Assembly: GCA_028285415.1 (NCBI GenBank)
Contig: JANQPF010000013.1
Location: forward strand, 1-64,000
Direction: 5' to 3'
Length of the DNA stretch: 64,000 nucleotides
From: Pseudomonadales bacterium
GTDB taxonomy: Bacteria; Pseudomonadota; Gammaproteobacteria; Pseudomonadales; Azotimanducaceae
Within the stretch, counting starts at the first letter, position 1. Each line of letters starts with the position of its first letter. Shown one piece after another: positions 36,359 through 45,078 of this stretch. The notes beneath the pieces are model-generated. The model was given only the letters and a program-made list of their open reading frames with translations. It ran no database searches and was not told the DNA's origin. The translations under genes and the position numbers were made by a program.

Positions 36359-37351
36359 TCAGACGGACATCAATCCGGAGAGGAAACCATCAATGTCGAG
36401 CTCGCCATCCAGGAGACCACACACGGTGTCGACAAACGGTGCTGCAAGACCCGCACCGGCAAACAATCCCTGAAACATCCGGGCTGCGCGCACGCCCTCG
36501 CTGACCATGACCATCTCGCCTTCGGCCTCCGCAAGGCTCTGTCCCCGGCCGAGACGCTCGCCCATCTCCCGGTTGCGGCCGTGGGGCGACGTTGCGGTCA
36601 CGAAGAGATCGCCAATGCCTGCCGCGCTGAGCGCAGTATCCGGTGCAGCACCAAGCTCCGGCAGAAGCCGCACGGCTTCCCGATAACCCGCTGTGAACAC
36701 GGCCGCCTTGAGGTTGTCACCACCACGGCCGTCTTCCTTGAGACCGTCGACGACACCACAGGCAAGCGCAATGACGTTTTTGAATGCGCCCCAGTATTCC
36801 GCGCCGAGCGGATCGCTGGCCGCTGCAAGCGTGAGCGTTCTGGTCGTGAGCAACGATGCCATACGGGCGGCAAGCTCAGCGTTAGCACTTGCCACCAGCG
36901 CCGTTGTATAGACACCGCGAGCAAGCTCCGGCGCAATGGTCGGACCCATCATGACGCACAGGGAGACATCCAGGTTCGCCGCCGCGAGCTGCTCTTCGAT
37001 GACATCGGAGATCAGCTGATCGCCGGGGGCAAGGCCTTTGGCCAGATCAAGCAGAATCTGACCGTTCTCGAGATGTGGCACGAGATCGTCAACGACGCTC
37101 AACACAACGCCAGAGGGTAGCGCGAGCACGACAATGTCCGCGCCTTTGACCGACGCGGCAATGTCCATTGATGCCTGCAACCCTTCGAGCACCACTCCGG
37201 GCAGGTACTTTTCGTTGATGCTCGACGACTCGAGGCTTGCATACACCTCTTCCTCGACGGTCCACCCTCGAACCTCGTGTCCCGCTTCGAGCCAGTTGCG
37301 CGCGAGCGCCGTTCCGAAGTTGCCCAGTCCCAGCACTGCAATGTCGGTCAT
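36359..37351 (-). CDS. gpsA: NAD(P)+-dependent glycerol-3-phosphate dehydrogenase
   Basis: 330 residues, the normal GpsA length. N-terminal Rossmann motif VLGLGNFGTALARNW (usual form GAGSWGTALA). Catalytic-domain motifs include YWGAFKNVIALACGVVDGL, with the conserved Lys, and GIGDLFVTATSPHGRNREMG. It should make sn-glycerol 3-phosphate for phospholipid synthesis from dihydroxyacetone phosphate. The nucleotide motif and the MMGPTIAPELARG stretch (usual GPSFAxE) are somewhat divergent, so a second, specialised paralogue cannot be excluded. It lies 14 bases after the response regulator gene. Confidence 0.88.
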   Translation of the reverse strand: MTDIAVLGLGNFGTALARNWLEAGHEVRGWTVEEEVYASLESSSINEKYLPGVVLEGLQASMDIAASVKGADIVVLALPSGVVLSVVDDLVPHLENGQILLDLAKGLAPGDQLISDVIEEQLAAANLDVSLCVMMGPTIAPELARGVYTTALVASANAELAARMASLLTTRTLTLAAASDPLGAEYWGAFKNVIALACGVVDGLKEDGRGGDNLKAAVFTAGYREAVRLLPELGAAPDTALSAAGIGDLFVTATSPHGRNREMGERLGRGQSLAEAEGEMVMVSEGVRAARMFQGLFAGAGLAAPFVDTVCGLLDGELDIDGFLSGLMSV

Positions 37352-37365
37352 GCCGCTTCTCCGCG

Positions 37366-37983
37366 TTAGTTGTCCAATTCTTCCAGCTTGATCAGCAGGC
37401 GCACCAGATCCGCCAGAGAGCGGGAGCCGGTTTTCTGCATGACGTTGCTGCGGTGGATCTCTACCGTTCGTTCGCTGATACCAAGCTCGATGGCGATCAC
37501 CTTGTTGGCCTGCCCACTTGCCACGCGTTTGAACACTTCCTGTTCGCGCGGTGTGAGATCTGCCACCCGTTCGCGGTAGCTCTCCAGATCCGCCGCTTCA
37601 CCGCGATGTTGCGCATCGAGTGACAGCGCTTCCTGTACGCGATCCAGCAGCTCCTGGTCGCGAAAAGGTTTACGCAGGAAGTCCACCGCACCGCGCCGCA
37701 TCGCCTCGACCGCCATGGGGATGTCGCCGTGGCCGGTGATGAACACAATGGGGATGTCGATTTCCATCGAGACGAGCTTTTCCTGCAGCTCGAGTCCGCT
37801 CATGCCCGGCATGCGGATATCCAGCACCAGGCAATTCACTTCCTCCGGGTTCACCTCGTCGAGAAACGACTGCGCGTCCGGGTAGGCGACATAGGGGATG
37901 TCCACGGTTTCGAGCAGCATGCCGATCGAATCGCGCACCGCCTCGTCGTCATCGACGATGTACACCTTTTCCGCGTTACTCAT
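37366..37983 (-). CDS. fixJ: FixJ-type response regulator
   Basis: 205 residues from ATG 37983, with GGAG six bases upstream. Receiver domain: acidic pair in YIVDDDEAVRDS, phospho-acceptor Asp55 in CLVLDIRMPGMSG, Lys in FLRKPF. The C-terminal LuxR-type DNA-binding domain has LTPREQEVFKRVASGQANKV and ISERTVEIHRSNVMQKTGSR. This is the FixJ/TodT layout. The start overlaps the last codons of the sensor kinase gene by 8 bases, so the two form a pair. No fixK or nitrogen-fixation gene is nearby. Confidence 0.9.
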   Translation of the reverse strand: MSNAEKVYIVDDDEAVRDSIGMLLETVDIPYVAYPDAQSFLDEVNPEEVNCLVLDIRMPGMSGLELQEKLVSMEIDIPIVFITGHGDIPMAVEAMRRGAVDFLRKPFRDQELLDRVQEALSLDAQHRGEAADLESYRERVADLTPREQEVFKRVASGQANKVIAIELGISERTVEIHRSNVMQKTGSRSLADLVRLLIKLEELDN

Positions 37984-39109
37984 TCTCATCTCCAACGGGC
38001 AGTACAAAGAAAAACGTACAGCCGTGATTATCGTTATTCTCGAAGTTCAAGTCTCCGCCATGCTCGCGCATAATGGAACGACAGATCGACAAACCCATTC
38101 CCATGCCCTCCTGTTTGGTCGTGTGAAAGGGACTGAAAATCATGGGTTCGTTTGTCTCGTCGACGCCAGACCCGCTGTCAGTGACAGAAACCCGCACACG
38201 TGCGTCCACCTGCTCAGCCCGCGTTCGTACAAGAACCTCAGTACCATGCGCGCAGTCAATCTCCTGCATGGCATCGATGGCGTTTCTGATCAGGTTGAGC
38301 GCCACCTGCTGGATCTGCACCGGGTCACAATAGACTACGGGTAAGTCTTCCTGCAGGTCGAAGGTCAACTCGACGCTGTGCAGACGCGCGTCGGGGGCGG
38401 CCAGATGGACGAGGTCCCGCATCAGCTCGTTGAGATCAACGAGCTCCTTCTGGCTACCTTCATGCCGCACGAAGCGCTGTATGCGCTCGATGACCGCGCC
38501 CGCACGCAGGGACTGCTCATTCAACTTACGCAGCCCGTCGCGGACGCGATCGAGATCGCAGTCCTCTTTCTGCAGGAGCTTCTGGCAGGCCTGTGCATAC
38601 GCCGCAATGGCGGTAAGCGGCTGATTGATCTCATGGGCAATGCTCGCCGTCATCTCCCCCATCGTGCTCAAGCGGCCGACTCTGGCAAGGCGTTCGCGCT
38701 GCTCTAGCAGCGTTTCCTGATTGGCCTTGGTTTCCGAAAGATCGCGGATGATACCGGCGAAATAGCTGCCACGTTCGGTTTTGATTTCACTCACTGCCAG
38801 ATAGATCGGGAACAGCGTGCCGTCCTTTTTGAGCGCGCTGAGCTCGCGGCCGATGCCGATGATGTGCGCCTGACCGGTCGTGAGGAAACTGTCTACGTAC
38901 CGCTGATGGCGGCTGCGGTGAGGTTCCGGCATGAGCACCTCGACCGGCTGCCCCAGAAGCTCGCTGGGGGGATAACCAAACAGTACTTCCGTCGCCCGGT
39001 TGACGGACTGGATGACACCCTCTGCGTCGATCGTAACAATGGCATCCACCACGGAATCCAGGACTTCGATGGCGTTGTCTGCAAGCCACTGCTGGTCGGT
39101 TCCTACCAC
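37976..39109 (-). CDS. fixL: FixL-like haem-PAS oxygen-sensing histidine kinase
   Basis: 377 residues from a GTG at 39109, preceded by GGAGA; a TTG five codons upstream is possible. The single PAS domain (about 12-125) follows FixL closely: MPEPHRSRHQRYV contains the haem-ligand His68, and TGQAHIIGIGRELSA contains the equivalents of FixL His214 (His82) and the oxygen-contact Arg220 (Arg88). FixL Arg206 is replaced by Ser. The kinase core has the phospho-acceptor His159 in IAHEINQPLTAI, N-box NLIRNAIDAM and G-boxes. No membrane helices, so a cytoplasmic soluble oxygen sensor is predicted. Partner is the adjacent FixJ-like regulator. Confidence 0.88.
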   Translation of the reverse strand: MVGTDQQWLADNAIEVLDSVVDAIVTIDAEGVIQSVNRATEVLFGYPPSELLGQPVEVLMPEPHRSRHQRYVDSFLTTGQAHIIGIGRELSALKKDGTLFPIYLAVSEIKTERGSYFAGIIRDLSETKANQETLLEQRERLARVGRLSTMGEMTASIAHEINQPLTAIAAYAQACQKLLQKEDCDLDRVRDGLRKLNEQSLRAGAVIERIQRFVRHEGSQKELVDLNELMRDLVHLAAPDARLHSVELTFDLQEDLPVVYCDPVQIQQVALNLIRNAIDAMQEIDCAHGTEVLVRTRAEQVDARVRVSVTDSGSGVDETNEPMIFSPFHTTKQEGMGMGLSICRSIMREHGGDLNFENNDNHGCTFFFVLPVGDENE

Positions 39110-39142
39110 TCCATCTCTCCGCAACGCACCACAGGTGTGCCG

Positions 39143-39871
39143 TCAGAGTGCATTAAGGCCTCCATCGATGAGAAATTCACTGCCCGAAGAGTAAGAGCTT
39201 TCATCGCTGGCAAGAAACAACGCCATGCGGGCCACTTCGTCGGCTTGCGCGCTACGCCCGAGCGGGGTGCGCTTGATGAGCTTGTCGTTGTCGCCACCAA
39301 GTTGTTCCGCCATTGGCGTTTCGATGAGCCCTGGATGAATCGAATTCACGCGTACGCCCTTACGCGCAAGCTCCACTGCCGCGGCCTTGGTCATGCCGCG
39401 CACCGCCCATTTTGACGCGCCGTACGCCAGCGCTCCGGCAGCCGCCCGCATGCCCGCCAGCGAGGAGACGTTGATGATCGAACCATTGCCACTTTTTATC
39501 AGCAACGGTGCAAACGTGCGCATGCCGAGGAACACGCCGGTGCAGTTGATGTCCATGACCTCCTGGAATTCTTCCAGCGGGGTGTCGACCAACCTGTTGC
39601 GACGAAAGATCCCGGCATTGTTGAGCAACACGTCCAAACGCCCGTGCGCACCTTCTACAGCCGCTGCCAGCGACTGCCAGCCGTCTTCGTCGCGGACATC
39701 CAGGTGCTGGTAGCTTGCGCCAATCTCGTCCGCAAGCCCCTGACCTTCCTCGTCAAGCACATCGGTCAGCCACACGCGGGCGCCTTCGCGGGCAAAGAGC
39801 CGAGCTTCCGCCGCTCCCTGGCCTCTGGCCGCACCGGTAATCACACACACCTTGTCATCGAGCCTGCCCAT
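39143..39871 (-). CDS. Short-chain dehydrogenase/reductase (SDR)
   Basis: 242 residues; GAGGTG precedes the ATG. Classical SDR: cofactor motif TGAARGQGAAEA at 12-23, NNAG motif in LLNNAGIF, catalytic Ser in INVSSLAG and YxxxK in YGASKWAV. Asp after the second strand (WLTDVLD) points to NAD rather than NADP. It resembles 3-alpha/20-beta-hydroxysteroid-type dehydrogenases, but the substrate cannot be read. It lies about 30 bases upstream of the fixL-like gene on the same strand. Confidence 0.88.
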   Translation of the reverse strand: MGRLDDKVCVITGAARGQGAAEARLFAREGARVWLTDVLDEEGQGLADEIGASYQHLDVRDEDGWQSLAAAVEGAHGRLDVLLNNAGIFRRNRLVDTPLEEFQEVMDINCTGVFLGMRTFAPLLIKSGNGSIINVSSLAGMRAAAGALAYGASKWAVRGMTKAAAVELARKGVRVNSIHPGLIETPMAEQLGGDNDKLIKRTPLGRSAQADEVARMALFLASDESSYSSGSEFLIDGGLNAL

Positions 39872-39908
39872 GACACACCTCCGCGTTCTTCAGTTCTTGC
39901 TTCCGGAC

Positions 39909-40397
39909 TCAGATATCCCGGAGCTTGTAAGCCAGCTCCGTGAGCCACGTTGCAGGATCAGGAGCCTGCTCGGGGTCGGTCAAGTACGATTCCAGCCTGG
40001 CCGCCCAGACGTTCTCGTGGACGTCAAATTCGAGCCCCTGGTCGCTCACCCAGGTCTGCAGCGTCGCGTTGCTTTCCGGCAAGGCGTCGAACGGCCCCTC
40101 GTGGACGGCTACAGCGTACCTTCCACCTGGCAGAACCCCGTTCACGACTCGGCCCGAGCCGGGTATCTCAGCGGTGCAGGGAATGCCCACCTCGAGCTTG
40201 CACACGCCTTCCATGTCGATTTTCACGTAGCGAATGAACGGTGCACCCGCCACGTCCGCCGGGCACTGCGAGAGATAGCCTGCAACTTCCGGCCACAGCT
40301 CAGGCAACACCGCGCCGAGCTCATCGAGGCGAATTTCCGCCGCGATCGCAGCATAAGGCTGCGCCTGGCGCTCCTGTATTTCCGGCAATGCTGCCAT
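39909..40397 (-). CDS. GyrI-like effector-binding protein
   Basis: 162 residues. The sequence follows the SHV2/GyrI-like ligand-binding fold seen in AraC effector domains and GyrI: MEGVCKLEVGIPC, a VLPGGRYAVAVHEGPFDALPE strand-turn-helix (read as shorter pieces) and FDVHENVWAARLESYLTDPE at the end. No DNA-binding domain is attached. Stand-alone members sequester or hydrolyse small compounds. Neighbours are the SDR and citrate synthase genes on the same strand. Confidence 0.75.
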   Translation of the reverse strand: MAALPEIQERQAQPYAAIAAEIRLDELGAVLPELWPEVAGYLSQCPADVAGAPFIRYVKIDMEGVCKLEVGIPCTAEIPGSGRVVNGVLPGGRYAVAVHEGPFDALPESNATLQTWVSDQGLEFDVHENVWAARLESYLTDPEQAPDPATWLTELAYKLRDI

Positions 40398-40496
40398 ACT
40401 CCCCTCCAGAGCGCAGCTTACGCCATCTGATGGCAGCGTTCACCATATTGCGGAGCGGCAGGAGGGGATGCCGGAGCAGGCAACAACGCCCAGCTG

Positions 40497-41603
40497 CTAG
40501 TTCGCTATCGCCTCGGAATAGCTGCGCATGGGTCCGACATAGTGCGCCGCAGGCCGATAGATGCGGTTGTCCTCTCGACTCTCGAGAAAGTGAGCGACGT
40601 AGCCAAACGCGCGGGCCATTGCAAAGCCCGAGGTGAAAAAATGATTGGGCAACCCCAGGACCCGGTAGACGAGGCCTTTGTAGAACTCGACGTTCGCATG
40701 CAGGGGTTTGCCGCGGACCTGCATCTGCTCGCTGAACCGCTCGTCGATCGCCCGCAGAACGCCGAAGGTTCGTTCGTGCTCCGTACCCGCGCTCAACCGT
40801 TCAGCCCAGTCCTGCAGGTAGTGCGCACGAGGATCGCGGACGCGATACTCACGGTGCCCCATGCCGGGGATTTTGCCGTTTTCAGCCAGCGTTTGATCGA
40901 CATAGGCCTGCGCCGCTTTGACCGAACCGAGCGTATCGGCAATGTTGAGAACGGCTTCGTCCGCGCCACCATGCAGCGACCCGGACAACGCAGCGATGCC
41001 TGACGCAATGGCCGCCTCAACCGGCGCAAGCGTGGAGGCGACAACGCGGGCGGCAAACGTGCCGGCATTGAAGCTGTGCTCGAGCTGCAGGATCTGCGCG
41101 ACGTTGAACGCCTCAACGTGCCGTGCATCCGGCCCCGCTTCGGTAGTGCGTTCGGTAGAGGGGCCGATAGCGGCCAGAAAACGGGTGGCGTAATCGCTGT
41201 CAGGATCGAGTTCGACAGCGCGCCGCTGGAGATGGGTCGCCACCACGGCAGGCAGCTTCGCCGCCACGTGAATGCCCTGATCCCCTTCATCAAAACCAAG
41301 CGGTTCAGCACGGGACAGCAGCGGCACCACACCCTCGAGCAGCTGCATGGGATGGAGCCCCGCATCCGCGCTCAACACCAGCGCGGTTTCTGCGGCCGTG
41401 AGATTGGCCGACTGTGCCAGCACCGTTTCCAGCGACGTGCCGGGATGACCGGAGACCACCAGCGCGGCGACCTCGGCAAAGGGTCGCGTCACCAGATCCG
41501 CGATGTCATAGCCCCGGTAGCTCAACCGTCCGTCCGCTGACACATCGGATATTTCGGTGTTTTCGACGACCACGCCGGCCAGTCCTTTCGCAACATCAGG
41601 CAT
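40497..41603 (-). CDS. Citrate synthase family protein
   Basis: 368 residues from ATG 41603, with GGAG six bases upstream, chosen over two earlier in-frame starts because the family's GLAGVV opening follows. Active-site histidines are His211 in SGSLHGGADEAV and His250 in GMGHREYRVRDPRA. The third catalytic position, normally Asp in NVDFY, is Glu306 (ANVEFYKG). Short length and sequence fit the dimeric/hexamer-free Gram-positive-like or 2-methylcitrate type rather than E. coli GltA. It condenses acetyl- or propionyl-CoA with oxaloacetate. It is divergent from a LysR regulator that probably controls it. Confidence 0.85.
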   Translation of the reverse strand: MPDVAKGLAGVVVENTEISDVSADGRLSYRGYDIADLVTRPFAEVAALVVSGHPGTSLETVLAQSANLTAAETALVLSADAGLHPMQLLEGVVPLLSRAEPLGFDEGDQGIHVAAKLPAVVATHLQRRAVELDPDSDYATRFLAAIGPSTERTTEAGPDARHVEAFNVAQILQLEHSFNAGTFAARVVASTLAPVEAAIASGIAALSGSLHGGADEAVLNIADTLGSVKAAQAYVDQTLAENGKIPGMGHREYRVRDPRAHYLQDWAERLSAGTEHERTFGVLRAIDERFSEQMQVRGKPLHANVEFYKGLVYRVLGLPNHFFTSGFAMARAFGYVAHFLESREDNRIYRPAAHYVGPMRSYSEAIAN

Positions 41604-41814
41604 ATCTTTCTCCATTACCAACCTTCTACAGTGGGCTTCAGATTACCGCCCGAGCGCCGGCAAGCCAGGCTGCCTGGCTTCTATCACTATCCAAGCAGCT
41701 TATATTTGCCGCCTTTTTGATCCATATCCGATCGTTTCATAAGTAAAACTGATAGTAACGCCTTACAATTTGACTTATGGTGGACGCTGTCATTCGCGCA
41801 ACTTATACGCTGTC
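41604..41814. promoter_or_regulatory. Divergent control region with an inverted repeat
   Basis: 211 bases between the citrate synthase and LysR starts, noticeably richer in A/T than the flanks. CATAAGT (41738-41744) and its exact reverse complement ACTTATG (41773-41779) are separated by 28 bases. LysR proteins usually bind such sites in the shared promoter region; this is a candidate recognition element. Confidence 0.5.
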
Positions 41815-42735
41815 ATGCAGATCGAACGCCACGAAGCACGGGTTCTCGATGCCGTGATCGAGGCGGGTGGCTTCAGCCGCGCCGCCGAACGCCTGAGCTT
41901 GTCCCAGTCTGCGGTGAGCCAGGCAATTGCAAACCTCGAGCACAAGCTGGGTACCCAGCTCATTGTCCGCGGTCGGCGCCCGGAGCTGACGGAAGCGGGT
42001 CGGCGCCTGCACGCCTTCGCACGCATGCTGCAGACGGAAGAACACGAGGCGCTCCAGGACATCGAACTCATCCGCACCGGCGCGTTGACGACGCTGAGCC
42101 TCGCCACCAACTCGATGGTCAACCGCTATTTCGCACGCACGCTCCTGCTGCGCTTCTGTGAGCAGAATCCGCTCACCCGCCTGAAGCTCGACGTGGTCCC
42201 CAGCAAAGAGATCATCTACGGTGTCGACGAAGGCCGCTGGGAGCTTGGTTTTGGCCCCTTTCAGTCATCCATGCCGCAGCACTTCGAAACGCGCGTCTAC
42301 TTCAACGAGCAGCGGTTGCTCGCGGTGCATGAAAACCACCCTCAATTCGAAAAACTCATGACCGATCCCGCCGCGGTTCTCGCCGAGGTGACCCTCTTGA
42401 CCTCCTATCTCGATGAAGTCACAAAGCGTTCAGAGGCGAAGCGCTTAAGTGACCAGTTTGCCGCTGTCTGGGAGGTCAGCAATCTTGATCTGCGCCTGGC
42501 GCTCGCTGCCGCGGGAAAGGGCGTGACGTACCTGTCCAATCGGCTGCTGGAGGATTCGCCCGGTATGCGGGCAGTGACGGGTCTGCCGGAGGCCAGCATT
42601 CCGCGCGAGGTGGGGATCTATTTCAACCGCCACGACCCGTTATCGACCGGCGCGCGACACTTCCTCGCGATCTGCGATCGTCAATTCGCATCCGCATCCG
42701 CCGTCGAATCCCCGGAGCGTGGCGACGCGCCTTAG
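41815..42735 (+). CDS. LysR-family transcriptional regulator, ArgP-like
   Basis: 306 residues from ATG 41815. The N-terminal winged helix (RVLDAVIEAGGFSRAAERLS, SQSAVSQAIANLEHKLG) resembles ArgP/IciA more than CbbR types. The C-terminal substrate-binding domain is of periplasmic-binding-protein type. An in-frame ATG 15 codons upstream is less likely since the conserved part starts at MQIERHEARVLDAV. Divergent from the citrate synthase gene, which is the probable target. Confidence 0.88.
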   Translation: MQIERHEARVLDAVIEAGGFSRAAERLSLSQSAVSQAIANLEHKLGTQLIVRGRRPELTEAGRRLHAFARMLQTEEHEALQDIELIRTGALTTLSLATNSMVNRYFARTLLLRFCEQNPLTRLKLDVVPSKEIIYGVDEGRWELGFGPFQSSMPQHFETRVYFNEQRLLAVHENHPQFEKLMTDPAAVLAEVTLLTSYLDEVTKRSEAKRLSDQFAAVWEVSNLDLRLALAAAGKGVTYLSNRLLEDSPGMRAVTGLPEASIPREVGIYFNRHDPLSTGARHFLAICDRQFASASAVESPERGDAP

Positions 42736-42779
42736 TTATGGCTTAGTCTACGGGCTGGAAACGGAGAGCCAGCTCCAAC

Positions 42780-44672
42780 ATGCCGCAGCGTGACATCAAT
42801 TGCCGCTCGTTCAGCGTGTACCTGAAATTGATGCGCGAACGCGGCATCGCGGTCGATGGCATCTGCGACGGCCTCAACATCACCCTCGAAGAGGCACTCG
42901 ATCCCGGGACCTGGCTGGATTGGCCAACCGCATGCGTTTTCATGCAGCGCCTCGAAGATCATATTGGCGGACCTCTTGCCGTTGCCGATTTCTCGTACGA
43001 CGCTACTGCCGAATTGAACGCTTCGTTCTACGCGCCGCTCTTCCGTCTGGTTGTTACTCCCTATCAGCTTTATCGTCTGGCCGTAAAGGTTGTAGCTCCA
43101 GGCAACTGTCCATACCACAACGCACAGATCGTACGAGAGGATGAGCAGACGTTGCACGTCGTGTTATCGATCCCCGATACCGGTCCGGGCAGCGAAACAT
43201 TTTTCCGCACCGCAGACGGTTTCTTCCGTGCGCTGCCAACAATTCTCAATCTGGAACCCGCTGGTGTAACATCAACCATCAGCCCGCATCGCGGTGAGTA
43301 CAAGATCAAAGTGGGCCAGCACCTTTCTATGTGGACCAGAATAAGACGCATGCTGTCGCCCCGTTCACGCGCAGCTGCGATCGAAGAGCTAGAGTCCCAG
43401 CAGCGTCAGCTCAGTGAAAACAACCGCGAGCTGCAACGCGCCTACGACGAAATCAAGGCGCGCGAGCAACGGCTGACAGAAGAGCTCGATGATCGCGCGC
43501 GAATGCAGGAGGCTTACGAGCTGCAGGAAGAGCAGCTGCGCCAATCGCAAAAAATGGAGGCTATGGGCAAGCTCTCCGGGGGCATGGCCCACGACTTCAA
43601 CAATCACCTCACCGTGATACTTCTGTACGCCGAGGCGACCCTTGAGGCTACGGACCTCGACAGCGCCAAACACTACGCGGACAAAATACGCGATGCCGCG
43701 CTGACCTCGGCGAGCCTGACCAAGCAGCTGCTGGCTTTTGCACGCAAACAGATGCTGAAGCCCAAGGTGCTGAACCTCAACGATCTCGTTGCCAAAACGG
43801 ACGACATGCTGCGCCGCACGCTCGGGGAACGGGTTGATCTCGATTTTGTCCGCGGCGCCGGCCTCGGCAAAGTTCGGGTCGACCCTGCGCAGCTGGAACA
43901 GGCTCTGGTCAACCTCGTCATCAACGCGCGCGACGCCATTGGTGACGGAACGGGTTATCTCACGGTCGAGACCGCGAACGTGTATCTCGATCGGAGCTAC
44001 GCGGAGACACACGGCGACGTCCAGCCGGGTCGGTATGTGATGCTGGCCATTTCGGACGACGGTCCCGGCATACCCGAAGATGAAATGAAGCTGGTATTCG
44101 AGCCTTTCTTCACAACCAAGGAAACGGGCACGGGCCTGGGTCTCTCGATGGTGCAGGGATTTGTTTCTCAGTCCGGCGGGTTGATCAACGTCTATTCAGA
44201 ACCCGGCGTTGGCACTTCTTTCAAGATTTATCTGCCCCGGGTCGATCAGGAGCACCCGCCGGACGGATGGGACGAGGCGCCCGTCACCGATAGCGTGCGC
44301 GGTTCCGAGTCCATTCTCGTCATAGAAGACGAAGAGCTGCTCTGTGACCTCGTCACACAGATGCTCACCCACCATGGTTACAAGGTGATGTCCGCAAAAG
44401 ACGGCATGGAGGCGGTGCGCATCGCTGAGGGCAAACACCTGGACCTCGTGCTTACCGACGTTGTGATGCCCGGCATGAACGGACCCGAAGTTGCCGCGAA
44501 ATTGCGGGAATCGCACCCGGACATGGTTACGGTGTACATGTCCGGCTATACGGAAAATGCCATCGTCCATCGAGGAGAGCTCGACGCCGGGGTCGTTCTG
44601 ATCGAAAAGCCGTTCACAACAAGAGAACTGCTCAGCGTGGTGCGCAAAACTCTGAGCCGCCACAACGCCTGA
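42780..44672 (+). CDS. Hybrid sensor histidine kinase/response regulator
   Basis: 630 residues. Residues 1-190 are a soluble input domain I cannot name; it has an alpha/beta pattern and recalls ligand-binding N-domains of some AraC regulators. A coiled coil (about 195-260) leads to the kinase: phospho-acceptor His271 in GGMAHDFNNHLTVI, N-box LVNLVINARDAIG, and G-boxes AISDDGPGIP and GTGLGLSMV. A C-terminal receiver domain follows, with phospho-acceptor Asp560 in LVLTDVVMPGMNG and EKPF. No membrane segment. It likely signals with the STAS-like protein four bases downstream. Confidence 0.88.
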   Translation: MPQRDINCRSFSVYLKLMRERGIAVDGICDGLNITLEEALDPGTWLDWPTACVFMQRLEDHIGGPLAVADFSYDATAELNASFYAPLFRLVVTPYQLYRLAVKVVAPGNCPYHNAQIVREDEQTLHVVLSIPDTGPGSETFFRTADGFFRALPTILNLEPAGVTSTISPHRGEYKIKVGQHLSMWTRIRRMLSPRSRAAAIEELESQQRQLSENNRELQRAYDEIKAREQRLTEELDDRARMQEAYELQEEQLRQSQKMEAMGKLSGGMAHDFNNHLTVILLYAEATLEATDLDSAKHYADKIRDAALTSASLTKQLLAFARKQMLKPKVLNLNDLVAKTDDMLRRTLGERVDLDFVRGAGLGKVRVDPAQLEQALVNLVINARDAIGDGTGYLTVETANVYLDRSYAETHGDVQPGRYVMLAISDDGPGIPEDEMKLVFEPFFTTKETGTGLGLSMVQGFVSQSGGLINVYSEPGVGTSFKIYLPRVDQEHPPDGWDEAPVTDSVRGSESILVIEDEELLCDLVTQMLTHHGYKVMSAKDGMEAVRIAEGKHLDLVLTDVVMPGMNGPEVAAKLRESHPDMVTVYMSGYTENAIVHRGELDAGVVLIEKPFTTRELLSVVRKTLSRHNA

Positions 44673-44675
44673 ATC

Positions 44676-45062
44676 ATGGCCGCAAGCTATGAGATCAAGC
44701 AGCGATTTTTCATCTTGCGTCTGGAGGACAGCTACACGATGGACGACATCCTGAACGCCTGCGAGCAGGCGTTCCGAGATCCGGACTTTCCCGACGATGC
44801 GCTTGCGATCATGGACGTACGTCACTCGACGGTTCTCAAAGAGCGACGCCCGGAAGATCTGCGTTTCATGGCAGGCAAGCTCGCGGCGCTTTCGAGTCGC
44901 TTCGGTTCGCGCCTGGCGCTCGCAGCAGGCAACCAGCTGTACTACGGCATGATGCGTATGGCCGAGGTTTTCAGCGAAAGCAGCGGCATGACCGCCAGAG
45001 CCTTCATCACGATCGAAGAAGCAGAGGCCTGGCTCCTGACGTCGGACCGGCGCGTTCGGTAG
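44676..45062 (+). CDS. SpoIIAA/STAS-like protein
   Basis: 128 residues, starting four bases after the hybrid kinase stop. The pattern fits the SpoIIAA-like (STAS superfamily) proteins: a first strand FFILRLEDSYTMDDI, DDALAIMDVRHS in the middle and FITIEEAEAWLL at the end. I see no conserved Ser/Thr loop typical of anti-sigma antagonists, so phospho-control is uncertain. Probably a partner or output module for the kinase. Confidence 0.65.
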   Translation: MAASYEIKQRFFILRLEDSYTMDDILNACEQAFRDPDFPDDALAIMDVRHSTVLKERRPEDLRFMAGKLAALSSRFGSRLALAAGNQLYYGMMRMAEVFSESSGMTARAFITIEEAEAWLLTSDRRVR

Positions 45063-45078
45063 CGACGCTGGAATAGTC

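Noticed and set aside
36308-37120. A 270-codon plus-strand frame opposite the gpsA-like gene
   Set aside because: The minus strand holds clear GpsA motifs; the plus-strand product is Arg/His-rich with no domain.
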